Positions 11,311 to 22,544 are shown, counted from the first letter of the stretch. The stretch is 64,000 nt of DNA from Polynucleobacter sp. SHI8 (GCF_027944005.1 NZ_AP027204.1:2232001-2296000); one strand, 5' to 3'. The notes: a model not told the origin generated them from the letters alone. Made by a program: numbers and translations.

Positions 11311-12225
11311 ATGAGTTTTTCACTATCAGGCAAACTCGTCGTAGCCATTTCCTCAAGGGCCTTATTCGACTTTGAGGAAGAAAACCGAGTTTTTGAGGCT
11401 ACTAATGATGGCGCTTACATGCGTGTTCAACAAGAACGCCTAGCCATTCCTGCTAAAGCTGGAGTGGCATTTCCTTTAGTACAAAAATTATTGCAATTTA
11501 ATACTGAGCATGAGGCTCGTGTCGAAGTAGTCATTCTTTCAAGAAATGACCCTGTCAGTGGGCTGCGCGTTTTCCGCTCTGCTGAGTATGCCGGTCTTAA
11601 ATTAGAGCGCGGTGTTTTTACAAGGGGCAGGCCACCGTATCATTACCTAAGATCTCTACATGCTAATTTATTTTTATCGGCTAATGAAAATGATGTAAGA
11701 GAAACAATACTAGCCGGTTTTCCTGCAGCATTGGTATATCCACAATCGGTAAAAATTGCAGAATCTAATCCGCAAGAAATACGTATTGCATTCGATGGTG
11801 ACGCTGTTTTATTTTCTGATGAGTCAGAAAGAATATTTCAAGCGAAAGGTTTAGACGCGTTTGTTAAGCATGAAACCCATTTGGCACAAACACCTCTGCC
11901 ACCAGGTCCTTTTAAACCTCTGTTAGAGGCTCTTCATCAATTACAAAACTCCAGCCCAAAATCAGCTATGCGTATACGAACAGCCCTTGTGACTGCAAGA
12001 TCTGCGCCAGCTCATGAAAGAGCAATTCGAACACTGATGAGTTGGGGAGTCGACATTGATGAAGCCATGTTTCTTGGTGGTTTAAATAAGTCTGATTTTT
12101 TAAGAGAGTTTGCGCCTGATTTTTTCTTTGATGATCAAACGGGCCATTGTGAAGCTGCTGCAGAGGTTGCGCCCACAGGCCAAGTTATTTCAGGCATCAC
12201 CAATAAGCCAGGTAATCAGGTATGA
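11311..12225 (+). CDS. 5'-nucleotidase (cytosolic NT5C1-like family)
   Basis: The 304-residue product resembles the 5-nucleotidase family related to animal cytosolic 5'-nucleotidase 1. Its beginning, 'LVVAISSRALFDFEEENRVF', carries the family N-terminus. 'AFDGDAVLFSDESE' around residues 168-181 looks like the aspartate-containing catalytic loop, and 'FFDDQTGHCE' near residues 272-281 supplies late acidic residues. It should hydrolyse nucleoside monophosphates in the cytosol. It begins 3 bases after ilvA stops and overlaps queF by 4 bases, so the three genes probably share a transcript. Substrate preference cannot be told. Confidence 0.85.
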   Translation: MSFSLSGKLVVAISSRALFDFEEENRVFEATNDGAYMRVQQERLAIPAKAGVAFPLVQKLLQFNTEHEARVEVVILSRNDPVSGLRVFRSAEYAGLKLERGVFTRGRPPYHYLRSLHANLFLSANENDVRETILAGFPAALVYPQSVKIAESNPQEIRIAFDGDAVLFSDESERIFQAKGLDAFVKHETHLAQTPLPPGPFKPLLEALHQLQNSSPKSAMRIRTALVTARSAPAHERAIRTLMSWGVDIDEAMFLGGLNKSDFLREFAPDFFFDDQTGHCEAAAEVAPTGQVISGITNKPGNQV

Positions 12226-13073
12226 CAGATCAATTAAACCACTTGGGTCATCTGTCAGATGCGCCTCTAGGGAAAACCAGCTCCAATCCTGATAAATATA
12301 GTCCCGAACTACTATTCCCAATATCTCGAAGTACGCATCGCGCGCTTTTACAATACGGAAATACCTTGCCCTTTATGGGGGTTGATATTTGGAATGCCTA
12401 TGAATTATCTTGGTTAGGTCCCAGAGGTAAGCCAGAAGTGGCAATAGCTCAAATTGAAATCCCTTTTGATTCACCTTACATAGTTGAATCTAAATCTCTG
12501 AAGCTGTATCTAAATAGCCTAAATTACGAACGATTTTCAAGTGCGGAAGAAGTTAAATTACAAATTTCTAAGGATTTATCTGCAAGTAGTCAAAGTAATG
12601 TCACCGTTACTCTTTTGAGTCCTTTAGAGTGGTCTAAGCTCTCCTTTGGCGAACCTGAAGGAACTTTGCTAGACCGACTTGACATTCAAATCGAGCCTCA
12701 AGATTTGCCAAACCCAGAATGGTTAACGTCTGAGACAAGCTCAGCGCCAGTTGAAGAAACACTTTTTTCTCATCTATTAAGAAGCAATTGTCCAGTAACC
12801 GGTCAACCAGATTGGGCAAGTATCATTATTCACTATGCAGGTCCCGCAATCAATCAAGAAAATTTATTACGTTACATTATTTCTTATCGCAATCATCAAG
12901 AATTTCATGAGCATTGTGTAGAAAAAATATTTTGTGACATCAAAGCAAAATGTAAAACGGCAAGACTGTATGTTTACGCTAGATATACCCGCCGTGGCGG
13001 TCTAGATATCAATCCTTTTAGAACAGATTTCAACACCTCTTGGCCAAAAAATAAAAGGCTTGCTAGGCAATAG
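12222..13073 (+). CDS. queF: NADPH-dependent 7-cyano-7-deazaguanine reductase QueF
   Basis: QueF reduces preQ0 to preQ1 in queuosine tRNA-modification synthesis. The 283-residue length marks the two-domain (YqcD-like) type. The catalytic pair is visible as C190 in 'SNCPVTGQPDW' with D197. The NADPH-binding QueF motif appears as 'ESKSLKLY' at 89-96. 'SYRNHQEFHEHCVE' and 'YTRRGGLDINPFR' complete the family pattern. Its ATG overlaps the nucleotidase stop (ATGA). The last 20 bases of the gene form the left arm and loop of a transcription terminator shared with the convergent ssb gene. Confidence 0.96.
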   Translation: MTDQLNHLGHLSDAPLGKTSSNPDKYSPELLFPISRSTHRALLQYGNTLPFMGVDIWNAYELSWLGPRGKPEVAIAQIEIPFDSPYIVESKSLKLYLNSLNYERFSSAEEVKLQISKDLSASSQSNVTVTLLSPLEWSKLSFGEPEGTLLDRLDIQIEPQDLPNPEWLTSETSSAPVEETLFSHLLRSNCPVTGQPDWASIIIHYAGPAINQENLLRYIISYRNHQEFHEHCVEKIFCDIKAKCKTARLYVYARYTRRGGLDINPFRTDFNTSWPKNKRLARQ

Positions 13074-13090
13074 CAAGCCTTTAGTTTGAT
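13054..13090. terminator. Bidirectional terminator between queF and ssb
   Basis: An 11-bp perfect stem (13054-13064 pairing with 13072-13082) encloses a 7-base loop. On the minus strand it is followed by a T-rich run (TTTTATTTTTT), a good intrinsic terminator for ssb. On the plus strand the downstream run is weaker. The left arm and most of the loop lie inside the queF coding sequence. Confidence 0.8.
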
Positions 13091-13101
13091 ATTTACGCCT
13101 C

Positions 13102-13548
13102 TCAGAATGGAATATCATCATCCATTTGACCAAGACTTGAACTAGCGGAGTTAGAGATTTCAGGTCTTTCTTTTGCATAGCTTGGTGCAGAAGAGCCTCC
13201 ACCAGTATCGCCCATTTTTCCACCTAACATTTGCATTGAATCTGCCACAATTTCTGTAGAATATTTTTCAACCCCAGCCTGATCAGTGTATTTTCTTGTG
13301 CGAAGCTTACCCTCTACATATACTTGGGAACCTTTTTTTAAATATTGACCAGCAATTTCTGCTAGTTTTCCAAAAAAGGTAATACGATGCCACTCGGTCG
13401 TTTCTTTCATTTCACCTGTGGCTTTATCCTTATAACGGTCGGAGGTTGCTACAGATATGTTCGTCAGCGCATCACCACTTGGTAAAACACGAGTTTCTGG
13501 ATCTCTTCCAATATTTCCTACGATGATTACTTTATTTACTGATGCCAT
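13102..13548 (-). CDS. ssb: Single-stranded DNA-binding protein
   Basis: SSB coats single-stranded DNA during replication and repair. The 148-residue protein starts [20 protein letters not shown], has the OB fold over residues 1-110, a glycine/serine-rich linker, and ends in the acidic tip DDDIPF that recruits partner proteins. Length and motifs are normal. A clear ribosome site (GGGAG) lies just before the ATG. It lies head to tail with the MFS gene, whose stop is 92 bases upstream. Confidence 0.98.
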   Translation of the reverse strand: MASVNKVIIVGNIGRDPETRVLPSGDALTNISVATSDRYKDKATGEMKETTEWHRITFFGKLAEIAGQYLKKGSQVYVEGKLRTRKYTDQAGVEKYSTEIVADSMQMLGGKMGDTGGGSSAPSYAKERPEISNSASSSLGQMDDDIPF

Positions 13549-13592
13549 AACACTCTCCCGAATTAATTGATACCGAACTTACGAATCAAAAC

Positions 13593-13620
13593 ATTGTATC
13601 TCGAACTAGAAATAGAACAA
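13593..13620 (-). promoter_or_regulatory. Candidate sigma-70 promoter for ssb
   Basis: Reading the minus strand, TTGTTC (13620-13615) and TACAAT (13598-13593) are separated by 16 bases, giving a transcription start about 35-40 bases before the ssb ATG. The -35 box is only a partial match. I saw no LexA-type CTGT-N8-ACAG operator here. Confidence 0.4.
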
Positions 13621-13640
13621 AGACCCCTTCATACCCATTT

Positions 13641-14840
13641 TTATTTCATTTTCACTTTGGGAGGAAGCTCTGACATCTTCGCTGCAATTATAAGCCACAC
13701 AATTAATAAAACAGCGTCCATTTCAAAGATGGCTAAACTTCCGAAACCCCCATAAACAGCGCCACCTATAATGCCCCCTAAGAACAATCCAATGGACATG
13801 GTGGTGTTATAAACACCGAGCCCAGCGCCACGATTATCCCCAGCAAATCGTGAGACCAAGGAAGGCTGTAGCGACTCTAATAAGTTAAATCCAATAAAAA
13901 ATAAAAATAATCCAAAACTAATTGTCCAAATATTTTGGTAATTTCCGAAAATGATGACACCAAAATAAGTTTGAGCTACCAACATAAATACAACGGAAAC
14001 TTTTAAAAGATACGCTAACCGATTCTGTTTTTCCGCGCGCATTAACATCGGTGCCATGACCACTATAGAGGCTATTAAAACGGATAGATAAACTTTCCAA
14101 TGGTCACTTGAAGCCAGATCATTACTTACTAACATACTAGGAATGACCAAAAATAACGCAACTTGTGAGGCATGCAAAATTAAAACTCCAATATTTAATC
14201 GAAAAAGTTCTGGATCTTTAAGAACTTTCATAAATCGACTTACATTGGACGTTGTACCTGCGGGTTGAGGTGCAAATGAGATGGGGGCACTAGGTACTAC
14301 TTTCCAGGCCACCAAAATCGCCAAAACACCCAATAGAGCCATCATCCCAAAAATACCCGGCATCCCCAAAGACTTGTAAAGCGGTGCCGCAATTACGATA
14401 GAGATTGCAAAACTGATTGCAATACTCCCTCCAATTAGGGCCATCGCACGAGTTCTGATTTCTTCTCTAGTTAAATCAGCAACCCAAGCTGTAATTGCAG
14501 CAGAAATTGCTCCTGCCCCCTGAATAGCGCGTCCAGCCAAAATCCAATATAAATCATCATGTGAAGCTGCAATCATTGCGCCCAATACGAATAAGCCTAA
14601 ACCCCCAATAACTACAATTCTGCGCCCTACTCGGTCTGAAAGGATACCCAGGGGAATATGGAAAAATGCTTGTACCATGCCATAAATACCGATAGTTGTA
14701 CCCACTAAAAGGGCATTATCCCCGTGAGGTAGGCCATGGGCGTGTAAACTAAAAATCGGTAAGATTAAGAATAAACCCAGCATTCTCAAGGCAAAAATGC
14801 CTGATAAAGATAAAGATGCGCGTAGTTCTGACGAATTCAT
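13641..14840 (-). CDS. MFS transporter (drug/solute efflux type)
   Basis: The 399-residue protein has about 12 hydrophobic segments and the MFS motif between helices 2 and 3, 'GILSDRVGRRIVVIGGL', with 'GRAIQGAGAISAAITAWVADL' in helices 4-5, the pattern of proton-driven exporters of the DHA1/YajR type. The substrate is unknown. It lies between ssb and the divergent uvrA gene, whose ATG is 36 bases away; I recall this ssb/MFS/uvrA arrangement from other Burkholderiales. Confidence 0.88.
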   Translation of the reverse strand: MNSSELRASLSLSGIFALRMLGLFLILPIFSLHAHGLPHGDNALLVGTTIGIYGMVQAFFHIPLGILSDRVGRRIVVIGGLGLFVLGAMIAASHDDLYWILAGRAIQGAGAISAAITAWVADLTREEIRTRAMALIGGSIAISFAISIVIAAPLYKSLGMPGIFGMMALLGVLAILVAWKVVPSAPISFAPQPAGTTSNVSRFMKVLKDPELFRLNIGVLILHASQVALFLVIPSMLVSNDLASSDHWKVYLSVLIASIVVMAPMLMRAEKQNRLAYLLKVSVVFMLVAQTYFGVIIFGNYQNIWTISFGLFLFFIGFNLLESLQPSLVSRFAGDNRGAGLGVYNTTMSIGLFLGGIIGGAVYGGFGSLAIFEMDAVLLIVWLIIAAKMSELPPKVKMK

Positions 14841-14876
14841 AAGAAAAGACTATATTAATGAGTTGAGCTGATAATT

Positions 14877-17732
14877 ATGAACGATACTATACAAATCCGA
14901 GGTGCTCGCACCCACAATTTAAAAAACATCAATCTAGACATCCCTAGAAACCAATTAGTTGTCATTACTGGTTTATCTGGATCTGGAAAGAGTTCTTTAG
15001 CGTTTGACACCCTATACGCTGAGGGTCAGCGTCGATATGTTGAATCACTTTCAGCATATGCAAGGCAGTTTCTGCAACTCATGGACAAGCCTGATGTTGA
15101 TTCCATCGAGGGCTTATCTCCAGCAATTTCTATCGAGCAAAAGGCCACCAGTCACAACCCAAGATCCACAGTTGGAACTGTTACTGAAATACATGATTAT
15201 TTAAGATTATTATTTGCACGAGCTGGAACACCTCATTGTCCAGAACATCATTTGGCTTTGGAGGCACAAAGCATCTCTCAAATGGTAGACCATATTTTAG
15301 CGATGCCGGAAGATACAAAATTAATGATCCTTGCTCCCGTTATAAGTAATCGCAAAGGGGAGTTTGCGGACTTATTTGAAGATTTACAATCACAAGGCTT
15401 TGTAAGGTTCAGAATACGAAGTGGCGGTGGCACGACCCATATAGCCAAACCCATGGTTCACGAAGTTGATCAATTACCAACTCTTAAAAAAACGGATAAA
15501 CACTCGATTGAAGTAGTGGTTGACCGAATCAAAGTCAAACAAGATATTAAACAAAGATTAGCTGAATCGCTTGAAACAGCTCTTCGCCTAGCCGATGGTC
15601 GAGTATTAGCAGTCAATATGGATACGGATGAAGAGTTTTTATTTTCTAATAAATTTGCCTGCCCAGTTTGCTCATTTGCCCTACAAGAACTAGAACCAAG
15701 ATTATTTTCTTTTAATAATCCGATGGGTGCTTGCCCAAGTTGTGATGGTCTAGGGCATGTATCTTTTTTTGACCCAAAAAGAATCGTCGCACACCCAGAA
15801 CTATCGATGGCTTCAGGTGCAATTAAAGGCTGGGATCGACGCAATCAATTTTATTTCAGAATGCTACAAAATTTAGCTGACTATGCTAAATTTGATTTAG
15901 AAAAACCATTTGAATCACTGGCCAAAAAAGCTCAGGATTTAATTTTGTATGGTTCAGGTCAAACAAAAATACCCTTCGAATACTTGAACGAAAAAGGGGT
16001 TGCCATTTCTAAGCCACATTCCTTCGAGGGCATTATTTCCAATTTTGAAAGACGTTATCGAGAAACTGATTCGATTGCAGTCAAAGAAGAGTTGGCGCGT
16101 TACCAAAATATTCAAACATGCCCTGAATGTGAAGGTAGCCGCCTTCGTAAGGAAGCAAGATTTGTAAAAGTTGGCGAAGGTGAACAAAGCAGAGCAATTT
16201 TTGAAGTCAGTAATCTGCCACTTAAAGAAGCTTATTTATATTTTTCCTCTCTTGAGTTAAAAGGATCTAAACGGGAAATTGCTGACCGGATTATTAAAGA
16301 AATTTCTGCTCGACTGAAGTTTTTAAACGATGTGGGACTTAATTATTTATCCTTAGATCGAAGTGCTGACACCTTATCAGGCGGAGAAGCACAACGCATT
16401 CGCTTAGCTTCACAAATCGGCTCAGGTCTTACCGGTGTTATGTATGTTTTAGATGAGCCATCTATTGGCCTTCATCAACGTGATAATGATCGTCTTATTA
16501 AAACTTTAGTCCACCTGCGTGATTTAGGCAACTCCGTTCTTGTGGTCGAACATGATGAAGATATGATTCGCTCTTCTGATTATGTAATAGATATAGGGCC
16601 CGGGGCTGGAGTACATGGCGGCAAGGTTGTTGCTATAGGAACGCCTGCAGAAATAGAAAAAAATGAAGTCTCCTTAACCGGTCAATATTTGAGTGGTAAG
16701 AAAAGCATATCGATTCCCACCGCAAGAAGAAAACCAAGTGATCGGTGGATTACCATCCAGGGTGCAAGTGGCAATAATCTTAGAGATGTAACTGCGAAGA
16801 TTCCGGTAGGTCTTCTCACTTGTATCACTGGTGTGTCTGGATCAGGAAAATCTACACTTATTAATGACACTTTACACCATGTGGTTGCCAAGCATTTATA
16901 TGGATCCGTTGCAGAGCCTTCGCCTTATACGGAGATTGACGGTCTTGAGCATTTCGATAAGATTATTAGCGTAGACCAGTCTCCTATTGGCAGAACACCA
17001 CGATCAAATCCAGCAACCTATACTGGTTTATTTACCCCTATACGAGAGCTTTTTGCTGGTGTTCCAGCATCTCGTGAACGTGGTTATGAAGTGGGTAGAT
17101 TCTCTTTCAATGTCAAAGGTGGTAGGTGTGAGACCTGTGAAGGCGATGGCGTAATCAAGGTAGAAATGCATTTTTTACCTGATGTCTACGTGCCCTGCGA
17201 TGTCTGCCATGGCAAACGCTATAACCGTGAAACTCTGGATGTGCGCTATAAGGGCAAAAACATTCATGAAGTTTTATCGATGACGATTGAGCAAGCTTTT
17301 GAATTCTTTGAAGCAGTTCCAGTAGTTAAGCGTAAATTAAAAACCTTACTTGATGTCGGTTTAGGCTATGTAAAACTTGGACAAAGCGCGACAACTCTAT
17401 CTGGTGGTGAAGCACAACGTGTAAAACTTTCGTTAGAATTATCTAAACGCGATACAGGTCGAACTTTATATATTTTGGATGAGCCCACTACTGGACTTCA
17501 CTTCCAAGATATTCAATTATTACTCGAAGTCATTTTTTCCTTGAGAGAACAAGGTAATACCATACTGATTATTGAACATAATCTAGATGTCATTAAAACT
17601 GCTGATTGGATTATTGACATGGGTCCTGAAGGCGGTTCAGGCGGCGGTCTAATTATTGCCGAAGGTAGTCCAGAAACTGTAGTCAAGGTCAAAGGAAGTT
17701 ATACAGGTAAATATCTCAAACCTTTACTTTGA
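14877..17732 (+). CDS. uvrA: Excinuclease ABC subunit A (UvrA)
   Basis: UvrA recognises DNA damage in nucleotide excision repair. The 951-residue protein has two ABC ATPase modules: Walker [10 protein letters not shown] at 32-40 and a second one in '[12 protein letters not shown]' near 660, each with an LSGGEAQR signature. It also has the two zinc-binding cysteine sets, CPVC...CPSC in the first half and CETC...CDVC in the second. '[14 protein letters not shown]' and '[14 protein letters not shown]' are the Walker B/D-loop regions. The length is typical. Its 3' end overlaps the convergent antiporter gene by 17 bases. No obvious SOS box was found upstream. Confidence 0.98.
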   Translation: MNDTIQIRGARTHNLKNINLDIPRNQLVVITGLSGSGKSSLAFDTLYAEGQRRYVESLSAYARQFLQLMDKPDVDSIEGLSPAISIEQKATSHNPRSTVGTVTEIHDYLRLLFARAGTPHCPEHHLALEAQSISQMVDHILAMPEDTKLMILAPVISNRKGEFADLFEDLQSQGFVRFRIRSGGGTTHIAKPMVHEVDQLPTLKKTDKHSIEVVVDRIKVKQDIKQRLAESLETALRLADGRVLAVNMDTDEEFLFSNKFACPVCSFALQELEPRLFSFNNPMGACPSCDGLGHVSFFDPKRIVAHPELSMASGAIKGWDRRNQFYFRMLQNLADYAKFDLEKPFESLAKKAQDLILYGSGQTKIPFEYLNEKGVAISKPHSFEGIISNFERRYRETDSIAVKEELARYQNIQTCPECEGSRLRKEARFVKVGEGEQSRAIFEVSNLPLKEAYLYFSSLELKGSKREIADRIIKEISARLKFLNDVGLNYLSLDRSADTLSGGEAQRIRLASQIGSGLTGVMYVLDEPSIGLHQRDNDRLIKTLVHLRDLGNSVLVVEHDEDMIRSSDYVIDIGPGAGVHGGKVVAIGTPAEIEKNEVSLTGQYLSGKKSISIPTARRKPSDRWITIQGASGNNLRDVTAKIPVGLLTCITGVSGSGKSTLINDTLHHVVAKHLYGSVAEPSPYTEIDGLEHFDKIISVDQSPIGRTPRSNPATYTGLFTPIRELFAGVPASRERGYEVGRFSFNVKGGRCETCEGDGVIKVEMHFLPDVYVPCDVCHGKRYNRETLDVRYKGKNIHEVLSMTIEQAFEFFEAVPVVKRKLKTLLDVGLGYVKLGQSATTLSGGEAQRVKLSLELSKRDTGRTLYILDEPTTGLHFQDIQLLLEVIFSLREQGNTILIIEHNLDVIKTADWIIDMGPEGGSGGGLIIAEGSPETVVKVKGSYTGKYLKPLL

Positions 17733-19740
17733 TTTTTGCTTTAACTTTAATGGCTTTTGTAATTAATTTTTCAGCTTTGTGCAAGGTTTCAACATTTCCT
17801 GATAAAACAAGGATATCTTCTGACTCTAGAAGAAGCTCAGGGGAAGGCTCTAATTTTGTATATGCCTTTTGACCGTTAAGCTTTCGCCTTACATTTTGTA
17901 CCACTACGCCAAAATTTTCTACCCACTCTAAACTCTTGTTTACACCGTTCATTTGAGACTTCAAATGAACGGTACTTAACCTGATGGCATCAACATCATC
18001 AGCACCCTCTTCCTCAGTGCTTGGAAAATATCCTCGTAATTTTCCATATCGATCTTCCCTAGCCTGACTGACTTGCCTCATCACTCTGCGTAAAGGAACT
18101 CCCGCCAAAGATAAAACTTGTGCAGCTAACATGACACTACCTTCAGCTTTTTCTGGGATTACTTGTGTTGCCCCTGCCAAAATTAATTTATTCATTTCCG
18201 TATCATCTCTGGCTCGAACCAAAATGGGAATACCAGGATTTAATTCTTCAATTTGTTGAATCACTTTAATTGACTCTTGAACAGATCGAAAAGTAATCAC
18301 AATTGCTTTTGCACGAACAATCCCTGCTGCAATCAAATTATTGGAGTTATGAGAAGCTCCATAAACAACTGATTTACCCGCTTCGCTTGCTTGGTGAACG
18401 CGAGCAGGATCTGAATCTAGTGCTAAATAACTGATACCTTCATTTTCTAACATCGTTGCTACATGCTGTCCACTTGCTCCAAACCCACAAATAATGACAT
18501 GTTGGTCATTTTGAATGCTTTGAGCCACAATTTTTGTCAAGTCTACCGATTGACTAAACCATTCATTTTTAGAAAAACGAAGTGCGATGGAATTGCTATA
18601 TTGAATCAATATCGGCGCCACTAACATAGATAACAACATCGCCGCTAATACTGCTTGAGATAAACTCGGATCAATCCAATCTAACTGGTCAATTTGATTG
18701 ATTAAAACAAAACCAAATTCACCCGCCTGCGCTAAACAAATACCCGTCCGAATAGCAACCCCAGAGGAAGAGCCAAAGCGTCTTGCTAAACCAGCAATAA
18801 TGATAAATTTAAAGATCAGTGCCGCAAAAAATAAAAATAAAACTAGGTGCAATTCCTTTATGACGGCATTTATATCGACCATCATCCCAACAGTAATGAA
18901 AAATAGCCCTAATAAAATGTCTCTAAATGAGGCGATTCCTTCCTCAACTTGATATCGATAAGGGGTCTCTGATATCAACATACCTGCCATAAAAGCCCCT
19001 AAAGCCATCGATAATCCAAAATAATAGGTGATGGCTGACATTCCTATTGCTATTAAAAAAACATTCAGCATAAATAACTCTTGGGATCGAAGGCTAGCAA
19101 CAATGCGAAACCAGGAGCTAAATATTTTTTGTCCAACAAAAAATATCAGTACCAATGCAACGGCAATTTTTATTCCAGCAATCGAAAGTGCAAAAACTAT
19201 ATCACCTGGATTCTTACCAAGGGAGGGAATCAAAATTAAAAGTAAAATGACTACAAGATCCTGAAACAGCAGAACTCCAAGAACATTTTTTCCATGTTGG
19301 GTATCAAGTTCACCTTTTTCAGCAAGCGCTTTTACTACGATTGCAGTAGATGACATTGCCAATGCACCCCCTAGGGCAAATAAAACATGCCAGGGCAATA
19401 CGATAGGTAGAACAAAACGCATAAAGTAACCAGCAGGAATTGCCAGTAACATGGTTAAAAATACTTGACTAACCCCAAATCCAAAGACGATATGACGCAT
19501 AGCCATCAATTTGGTAAGATTGAATTCCAATCCAATTGAAAACATGAGAAAAACGACTCCAAATTCTGCAATATCTTTTACAGTTTCAGAATCAGGAGCA
19601 AATCCAAGGGCGTGGGGTCCAATAGCTAATCCGACCAGTAAGTAACCTAATATGGAAGGAAGCTTAAAAAATCTTGCGAGCAGAACTCCTCCTAGAGCGC
19701 AGGCAAGGAAAGTTAATATAATTTGCAAGATGGAAGGCAT
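17716..19740 (-). CDS. Kef-type potassium/proton antiporter (CPA2 family)
   Basis: The 674-residue protein has an N-terminal Na+/H+-exchanger domain of about 12 helices (1-370, with '[16 protein letters not shown]' and '[16 protein letters not shown]'). A cytosolic RCK/TrkA-N domain follows, with the nucleotide-binding '[20 protein letters not shown]' and '[10 protein letters not shown]', then a TrkA-C domain near the C-terminus ('[30 protein letters not shown]'). KefB/KefC relatives exchange potassium for protons and are often gated by glutathione conjugates; gating of this one is not evident. It is divergent from kdsD, 12 bases between start codons. Confidence 0.88.
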   Translation of the reverse strand: MPSILQIILTFLACALGGVLLARFFKLPSILGYLLVGLAIGPHALGFAPDSETVKDIAEFGVVFLMFSIGLEFNLTKLMAMRHIVFGFGVSQVFLTMLLAIPAGYFMRFVLPIVLPWHVLFALGGALAMSSTAIVVKALAEKGELDTQHGKNVLGVLLFQDLVVILLLILIPSLGKNPGDIVFALSIAGIKIAVALVLIFFVGQKIFSSWFRIVASLRSQELFMLNVFLIAIGMSAITYYFGLSMALGAFMAGMLISETPYRYQVEEGIASFRDILLGLFFITVGMMVDINAVIKELHLVLFLFFAALIFKFIIIAGLARRFGSSSGVAIRTGICLAQAGEFGFVLINQIDQLDWIDPSLSQAVLAAMLLSMLVAPILIQYSNSIALRFSKNEWFSQSVDLTKIVAQSIQNDQHVIICGFGASGQHVATMLENEGISYLALDSDPARVHQASEAGKSVVYGASHNSNNLIAAGIVRAKAIVITFRSVQESIKVIQQIEELNPGIPILVRARDDTEMNKLILAGATQVIPEKAEGSVMLAAQVLSLAGVPLRRVMRQVSQAREDRYGKLRGYFPSTEEEGADDVDAIRLSTVHLKSQMNGVNKSLEWVENFGVVVQNVRRKLNGQKAYTKLEPSPELLLESEDILVLSGNVETLHKAEKLITKAIKVKAKIKVKV

Positions 19741-19752
19741 ATACTACCTAAT

Positions 19753-20748
19753 ATGATAGACAAAGTTAATGAACATTACATTCAATTAGCAAAAGATACC
19801 TTAGAAATAGAAAATCAGGGTATTCATCAACTATTGGATAAATTTTCTGATGGGACATTTCAACAATCCTTTACCAATGCCATTAGCTTATTGCTTAAGT
19901 GCCATGGAAGAATCGTCGTATCTGGAATAGGTAAGTCTGGTCACATAGCAAATAAGATTGCTGCGACTTTTGCCTCAACTGGCTCCCCCGCATTTTTTGT
20001 TCATCCCGCAGAAGCTAGTCATGGTGACCTTGGCATGGTCCAACAAGCCGATGTTTTTTTAGCACTTTCCTATTCCGGGGAAACAGCTGAACTCCTAACA
20101 ATTGTCCCACTTGTAAAAAGAATGGGGGCCAAATTAATAGCAATGACGGGCAATCCTCATTCAAAATTAGCTGAGCTCGCGGATGTCCATTTAGATGTTT
20201 CTGTTGCAAAAGAAGCTTGTCCATTGAATCTTGCCCCAACCACAAGCACTACCGTCAGTTTAGTTATGGGGGACGCCTTAGCCGTTGTTCTTTTAGATGC
20301 GAAAAACTTTAGTGCAGATGATTTTGCTCGATCTCATCCAGGTGGTAGCCTTGGAAAACGCTTATTAACTTATGTAAAAGACGTTATGCGTTCTGGCGAT
20401 GAAGTCCCAAAAACAAGTATTCAAGCTCCACTTAAAGATGCCCTTTTAGAAATTTCCAAAAAACGACTGGGGATGACCGTCATTGTTGATGAGTCCAATC
20501 AGGTTTTAGGAATTTTTACTGACGGTGACTTGCGAAGACTTTTAGAAAAGACCTTAGACTTGGAGTCTATTCAACTGAAAGATGTAATTACGAAAAACCC
20601 TAAAACCATCACTAAAAATATTTTAGTTGCCCAAGCAGTGGAAATGATGGAAAGATTTCGAATTAATCACTTGATTGTTGTTGATGAAAATGGCCATGTA
20701 GAGGGGGCTTTAAACTTACATGACTTGTTAGCCTCTAAAATTATTTAA
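19753..20748 (+). CDS. kdsD: D-arabinose 5-phosphate isomerase KdsD
   Basis: KdsD interconverts ribulose 5-phosphate and arabinose 5-phosphate, the first step to the LPS sugar KDO. I chose the ATG at 19753 (MIDKVNEHYIQLAKDTLEIE) over the TTG at 19723, which would lie inside the divergent antiporter gene. The 331-residue product has an SIS sugar-isomerase domain (about 40-170) with 'SGIGKSGHIANKIAATFAST' and 'HPAEASHGDLGM', then two CBS domains to the end. It heads the run kdsD-kdsC-lptC-lptA-lptB. Confidence 0.96.
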   Translation: MIDKVNEHYIQLAKDTLEIENQGIHQLLDKFSDGTFQQSFTNAISLLLKCHGRIVVSGIGKSGHIANKIAATFASTGSPAFFVHPAEASHGDLGMVQQADVFLALSYSGETAELLTIVPLVKRMGAKLIAMTGNPHSKLAELADVHLDVSVAKEACPLNLAPTTSTTVSLVMGDALAVVLLDAKNFSADDFARSHPGGSLGKRLLTYVKDVMRSGDEVPKTSIQAPLKDALLEISKKRLGMTVIVDESNQVLGIFTDGDLRRLLEKTLDLESIQLKDVITKNPKTITKNILVAQAVEMMERFRINHLIVVDENGHVEGALNLHDLLASKII

Positions 20749-20761
20749 TTTAAAGTATATT

Positions 20762-21325
20762 TTGAATCCAACTCTCAACACGAACCTATACTCTAATTAT
20801 CCTCAAGCACTAGAACGCGCTCAGGATATTCAGTTACTCATTTTAGATGTCGATGGTGTTTTAACTGATGGCTCTTTATTTATCAGTCCTGATGGTGTTG
20901 AACATCTAAAGGTATTTGATAGCTTAGATGGTCATGGTTTGAAATTGTTGATCTCTAAAGGCATTCGAGTTGCAATCATTACTGGTAGAAATTCCCCTAT
21001 GGTAAAGATGCGCGCCCAAGCTCTCGGGATTGAACACGTGTTCATGGGAGTTGATGATAAAAAATCTACTTTCATCAATTTACTTGCGCAACTCAAATTG
21101 CAAGCATCTAATTGTGCCGCAATGGGTGACGATTGGCCTGACTTGGCAGTTTTAACTCAAGTTCGATTTGCTGCTGCTCCTGCCAATGCCCATCAAGAAG
21201 TTCAAACTATATCTCACTACGTATGCTCTAAACGTGGTGGTAGTGGCGCTGTGCGCGAAATTTGCGATTTAATTCTGATGGCGCAAAATCATTACCAAGA
21301 CTTATTGGCTGACGCTAAAAAATAA
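20762..21325 (+). CDS. kdsC: KDO-8-phosphate phosphatase KdsC
   Basis: KdsC removes phosphate from KDO-8-phosphate. The 187-residue HAD protein has the nucleophile motif DVDGVLTDG (D29 and D31), 'ITGRNSPMV' and the late acidic motif 'MGDDWPDL'. No in-frame ATG precedes the first motif, so the start is probably the TTG at 20762, 13 bases after kdsD; a weak initiation signal is therefore likely. Its TAA overlaps the lptC ATG by one base. Confidence 0.95.
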   Translation: MNPTLNTNLYSNYPQALERAQDIQLLILDVDGVLTDGSLFISPDGVEHLKVFDSLDGHGLKLLISKGIRVAIITGRNSPMVKMRAQALGIEHVFMGVDDKKSTFINLLAQLKLQASNCAAMGDDWPDLAVLTQVRFAAAPANAHQEVQTISHYVCSKRGGSGAVREICDLILMAQNHYQDLLADAKK

Positions 21326-21978
21326 TGGCTATACGAGCACTTCCTAATATTGGCGGGCTTCTTTATGAGATGGGCTTAAAACTCATTCCATTAATCATCA
21401 TGGGCTTGCTTACTCTAGCCTCATTTTGGTTTCTGAAGAAAAATATTGTGGATGAGCCAGTTCAACCCTCGCGCATTAAAAATCATACCCCTGACTATGT
21501 TTTTACAAATGCTAGATTAACTGTTCTTAATCCTGATGGCACAACTAAATATCGCCTTTTAGGAAAAGAATTCAAACATTATGAAGATGATGCATCAATT
21601 GATATTGCTCAACCGAGATTGCGCCTTTTTGACCCAAAGACCCCCCCTCTAACTGTTACTGCTAACACTGCACATGTCACAGGTGATTTAGATATTATTG
21701 AATTATTTATCAATGCAGATATTAGTCGCCCTGCTCAATTAAATTCGTCCGGAAAAGTGATCAATCCATTACTTCATTTACAGTCAAATTATCTGAAGTT
21801 TTTTATCAATGATGACAAAATGAAAACTCATTTGCCTGTAAGAATACAACGCGGTGAGTCAGTGATGACGGCTAGTCAGGGAGCAACATACGACAATGTC
21901 AATCAAGCCGTCTCAATGTTTGGTAACGTTCAAGGCACAATTGCCCCTAGCGATACTTCTAAAAAAGTTTCTCCCTGA
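21325..21978 (+). CDS. lptC: LPS export protein LptC
   Basis: LptC is the bitopic inner-membrane protein that passes lipopolysaccharide from LptBFG to LptA. The 217-residue product has one N-terminal membrane helix (about 17-34, LIPLIIMGLLTLASFWFL) and a periplasmic beta-jellyroll of the LptC type ('YVFTNARLTVLNPDGTTKYRL'). Its place between kdsC and lptA, with overlap to kdsC and a 2-base gap to lptA, supports the call; the family is weakly conserved. Confidence 0.92.
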   Translation: MAIRALPNIGGLLYEMGLKLIPLIIMGLLTLASFWFLKKNIVDEPVQPSRIKNHTPDYVFTNARLTVLNPDGTTKYRLLGKEFKHYEDDASIDIAQPRLRLFDPKTPPLTVTANTAHVTGDLDIIELFINADISRPAQLNSSGKVINPLLHLQSNYLKFFINDDKMKTHLPVRIQRGESVMTASQGATYDNVNQAVSMFGNVQGTIAPSDTSKKVSP

Positions 21979-21980
21979 AC

Positions 21981-22544
21981 ATGACAATCTCCTATCGCTC
22001 TTTACTGCCTATATTGTGTTTACTACTCATCGCTTTTTTTCAACCATCGGCTTTTGCACTTAAAACAGATAAAAATCAGGCGACTAAATTATCTTCAGAT
22101 AAGGCTGATTTTAATGATGTCACACAAGAGTATATTTTGACTGGAAATGTCGTGATTATCAAAGGCAGCATCATCATTAAAGGCGCAAAAGCTGTTGTCA
22201 TTGTTGACCCTGATGGATATCAACAAATTACAGTAAGAGGTAATGCTAATCAATTAGCCTCATTTACCCAGCAACTCGATAAACCAGAACCTGAATTTAT
22301 TGACGGGGAAGGGGATTTAATTTTTTATGAAGCCAAAAATGACCAACTTCTTTTGTCTGGTCAAGCTTATACTAATCGAAGAAAAGGCCTTCAATCGATG
22401 GATAAGCTAGTGGCAGACAAAATTAATTATGATTTATATACCGAAGAATATAGTGCCGTCAGTAAAGAGTTAAATAAACCAACGCGAACCGTGCTAGCTC
22501 CTAGACAAAACCCAAAAATTGAATTGCAAAACACAAAAAAATGA
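21981..22544 (+). CDS. lptA: LPS transport periplasmic protein LptA
   Basis: LptA forms the periplasmic bridge for LPS transport. The protein (187 residues) begins with a signal peptide ending near '[10 protein letters not shown]', then the OstA-like core: '[20 protein letters not shown]', '[18 protein letters not shown]' and '[20 protein letters not shown]'. It overlaps lptB by 4 bases. The length matches E. coli LptA. Confidence 0.95.
   Translation: MTISYRSLLPILCLLLIAFFQPSAFALKTDKNQATKLSSDKADFNDVTQEYILTGNVVIIKGSIIIKGAKAVVIVDPDGYQQITVRGNANQLASFTQQLDKPEPEFIDGEGDLIFYEAKNDQLLLSGQAYTNRRKGLQSMDKLVADKINYDLYTEEYSAVSKELNKPTRTVLAPRQNPKIELQNTKK

Noticed and set aside
14841..14876. Possible SOS (LexA) box before uvrA
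   Set aside because: No CTGT-N8-ACAG or close variant is present in the MFS-uvrA spacer.
15470..16891. Minus-strand open frames inside uvrA
   Set aside because: They are shadows of the uvrA reading frame; the translated sequences show no recognisable domain.
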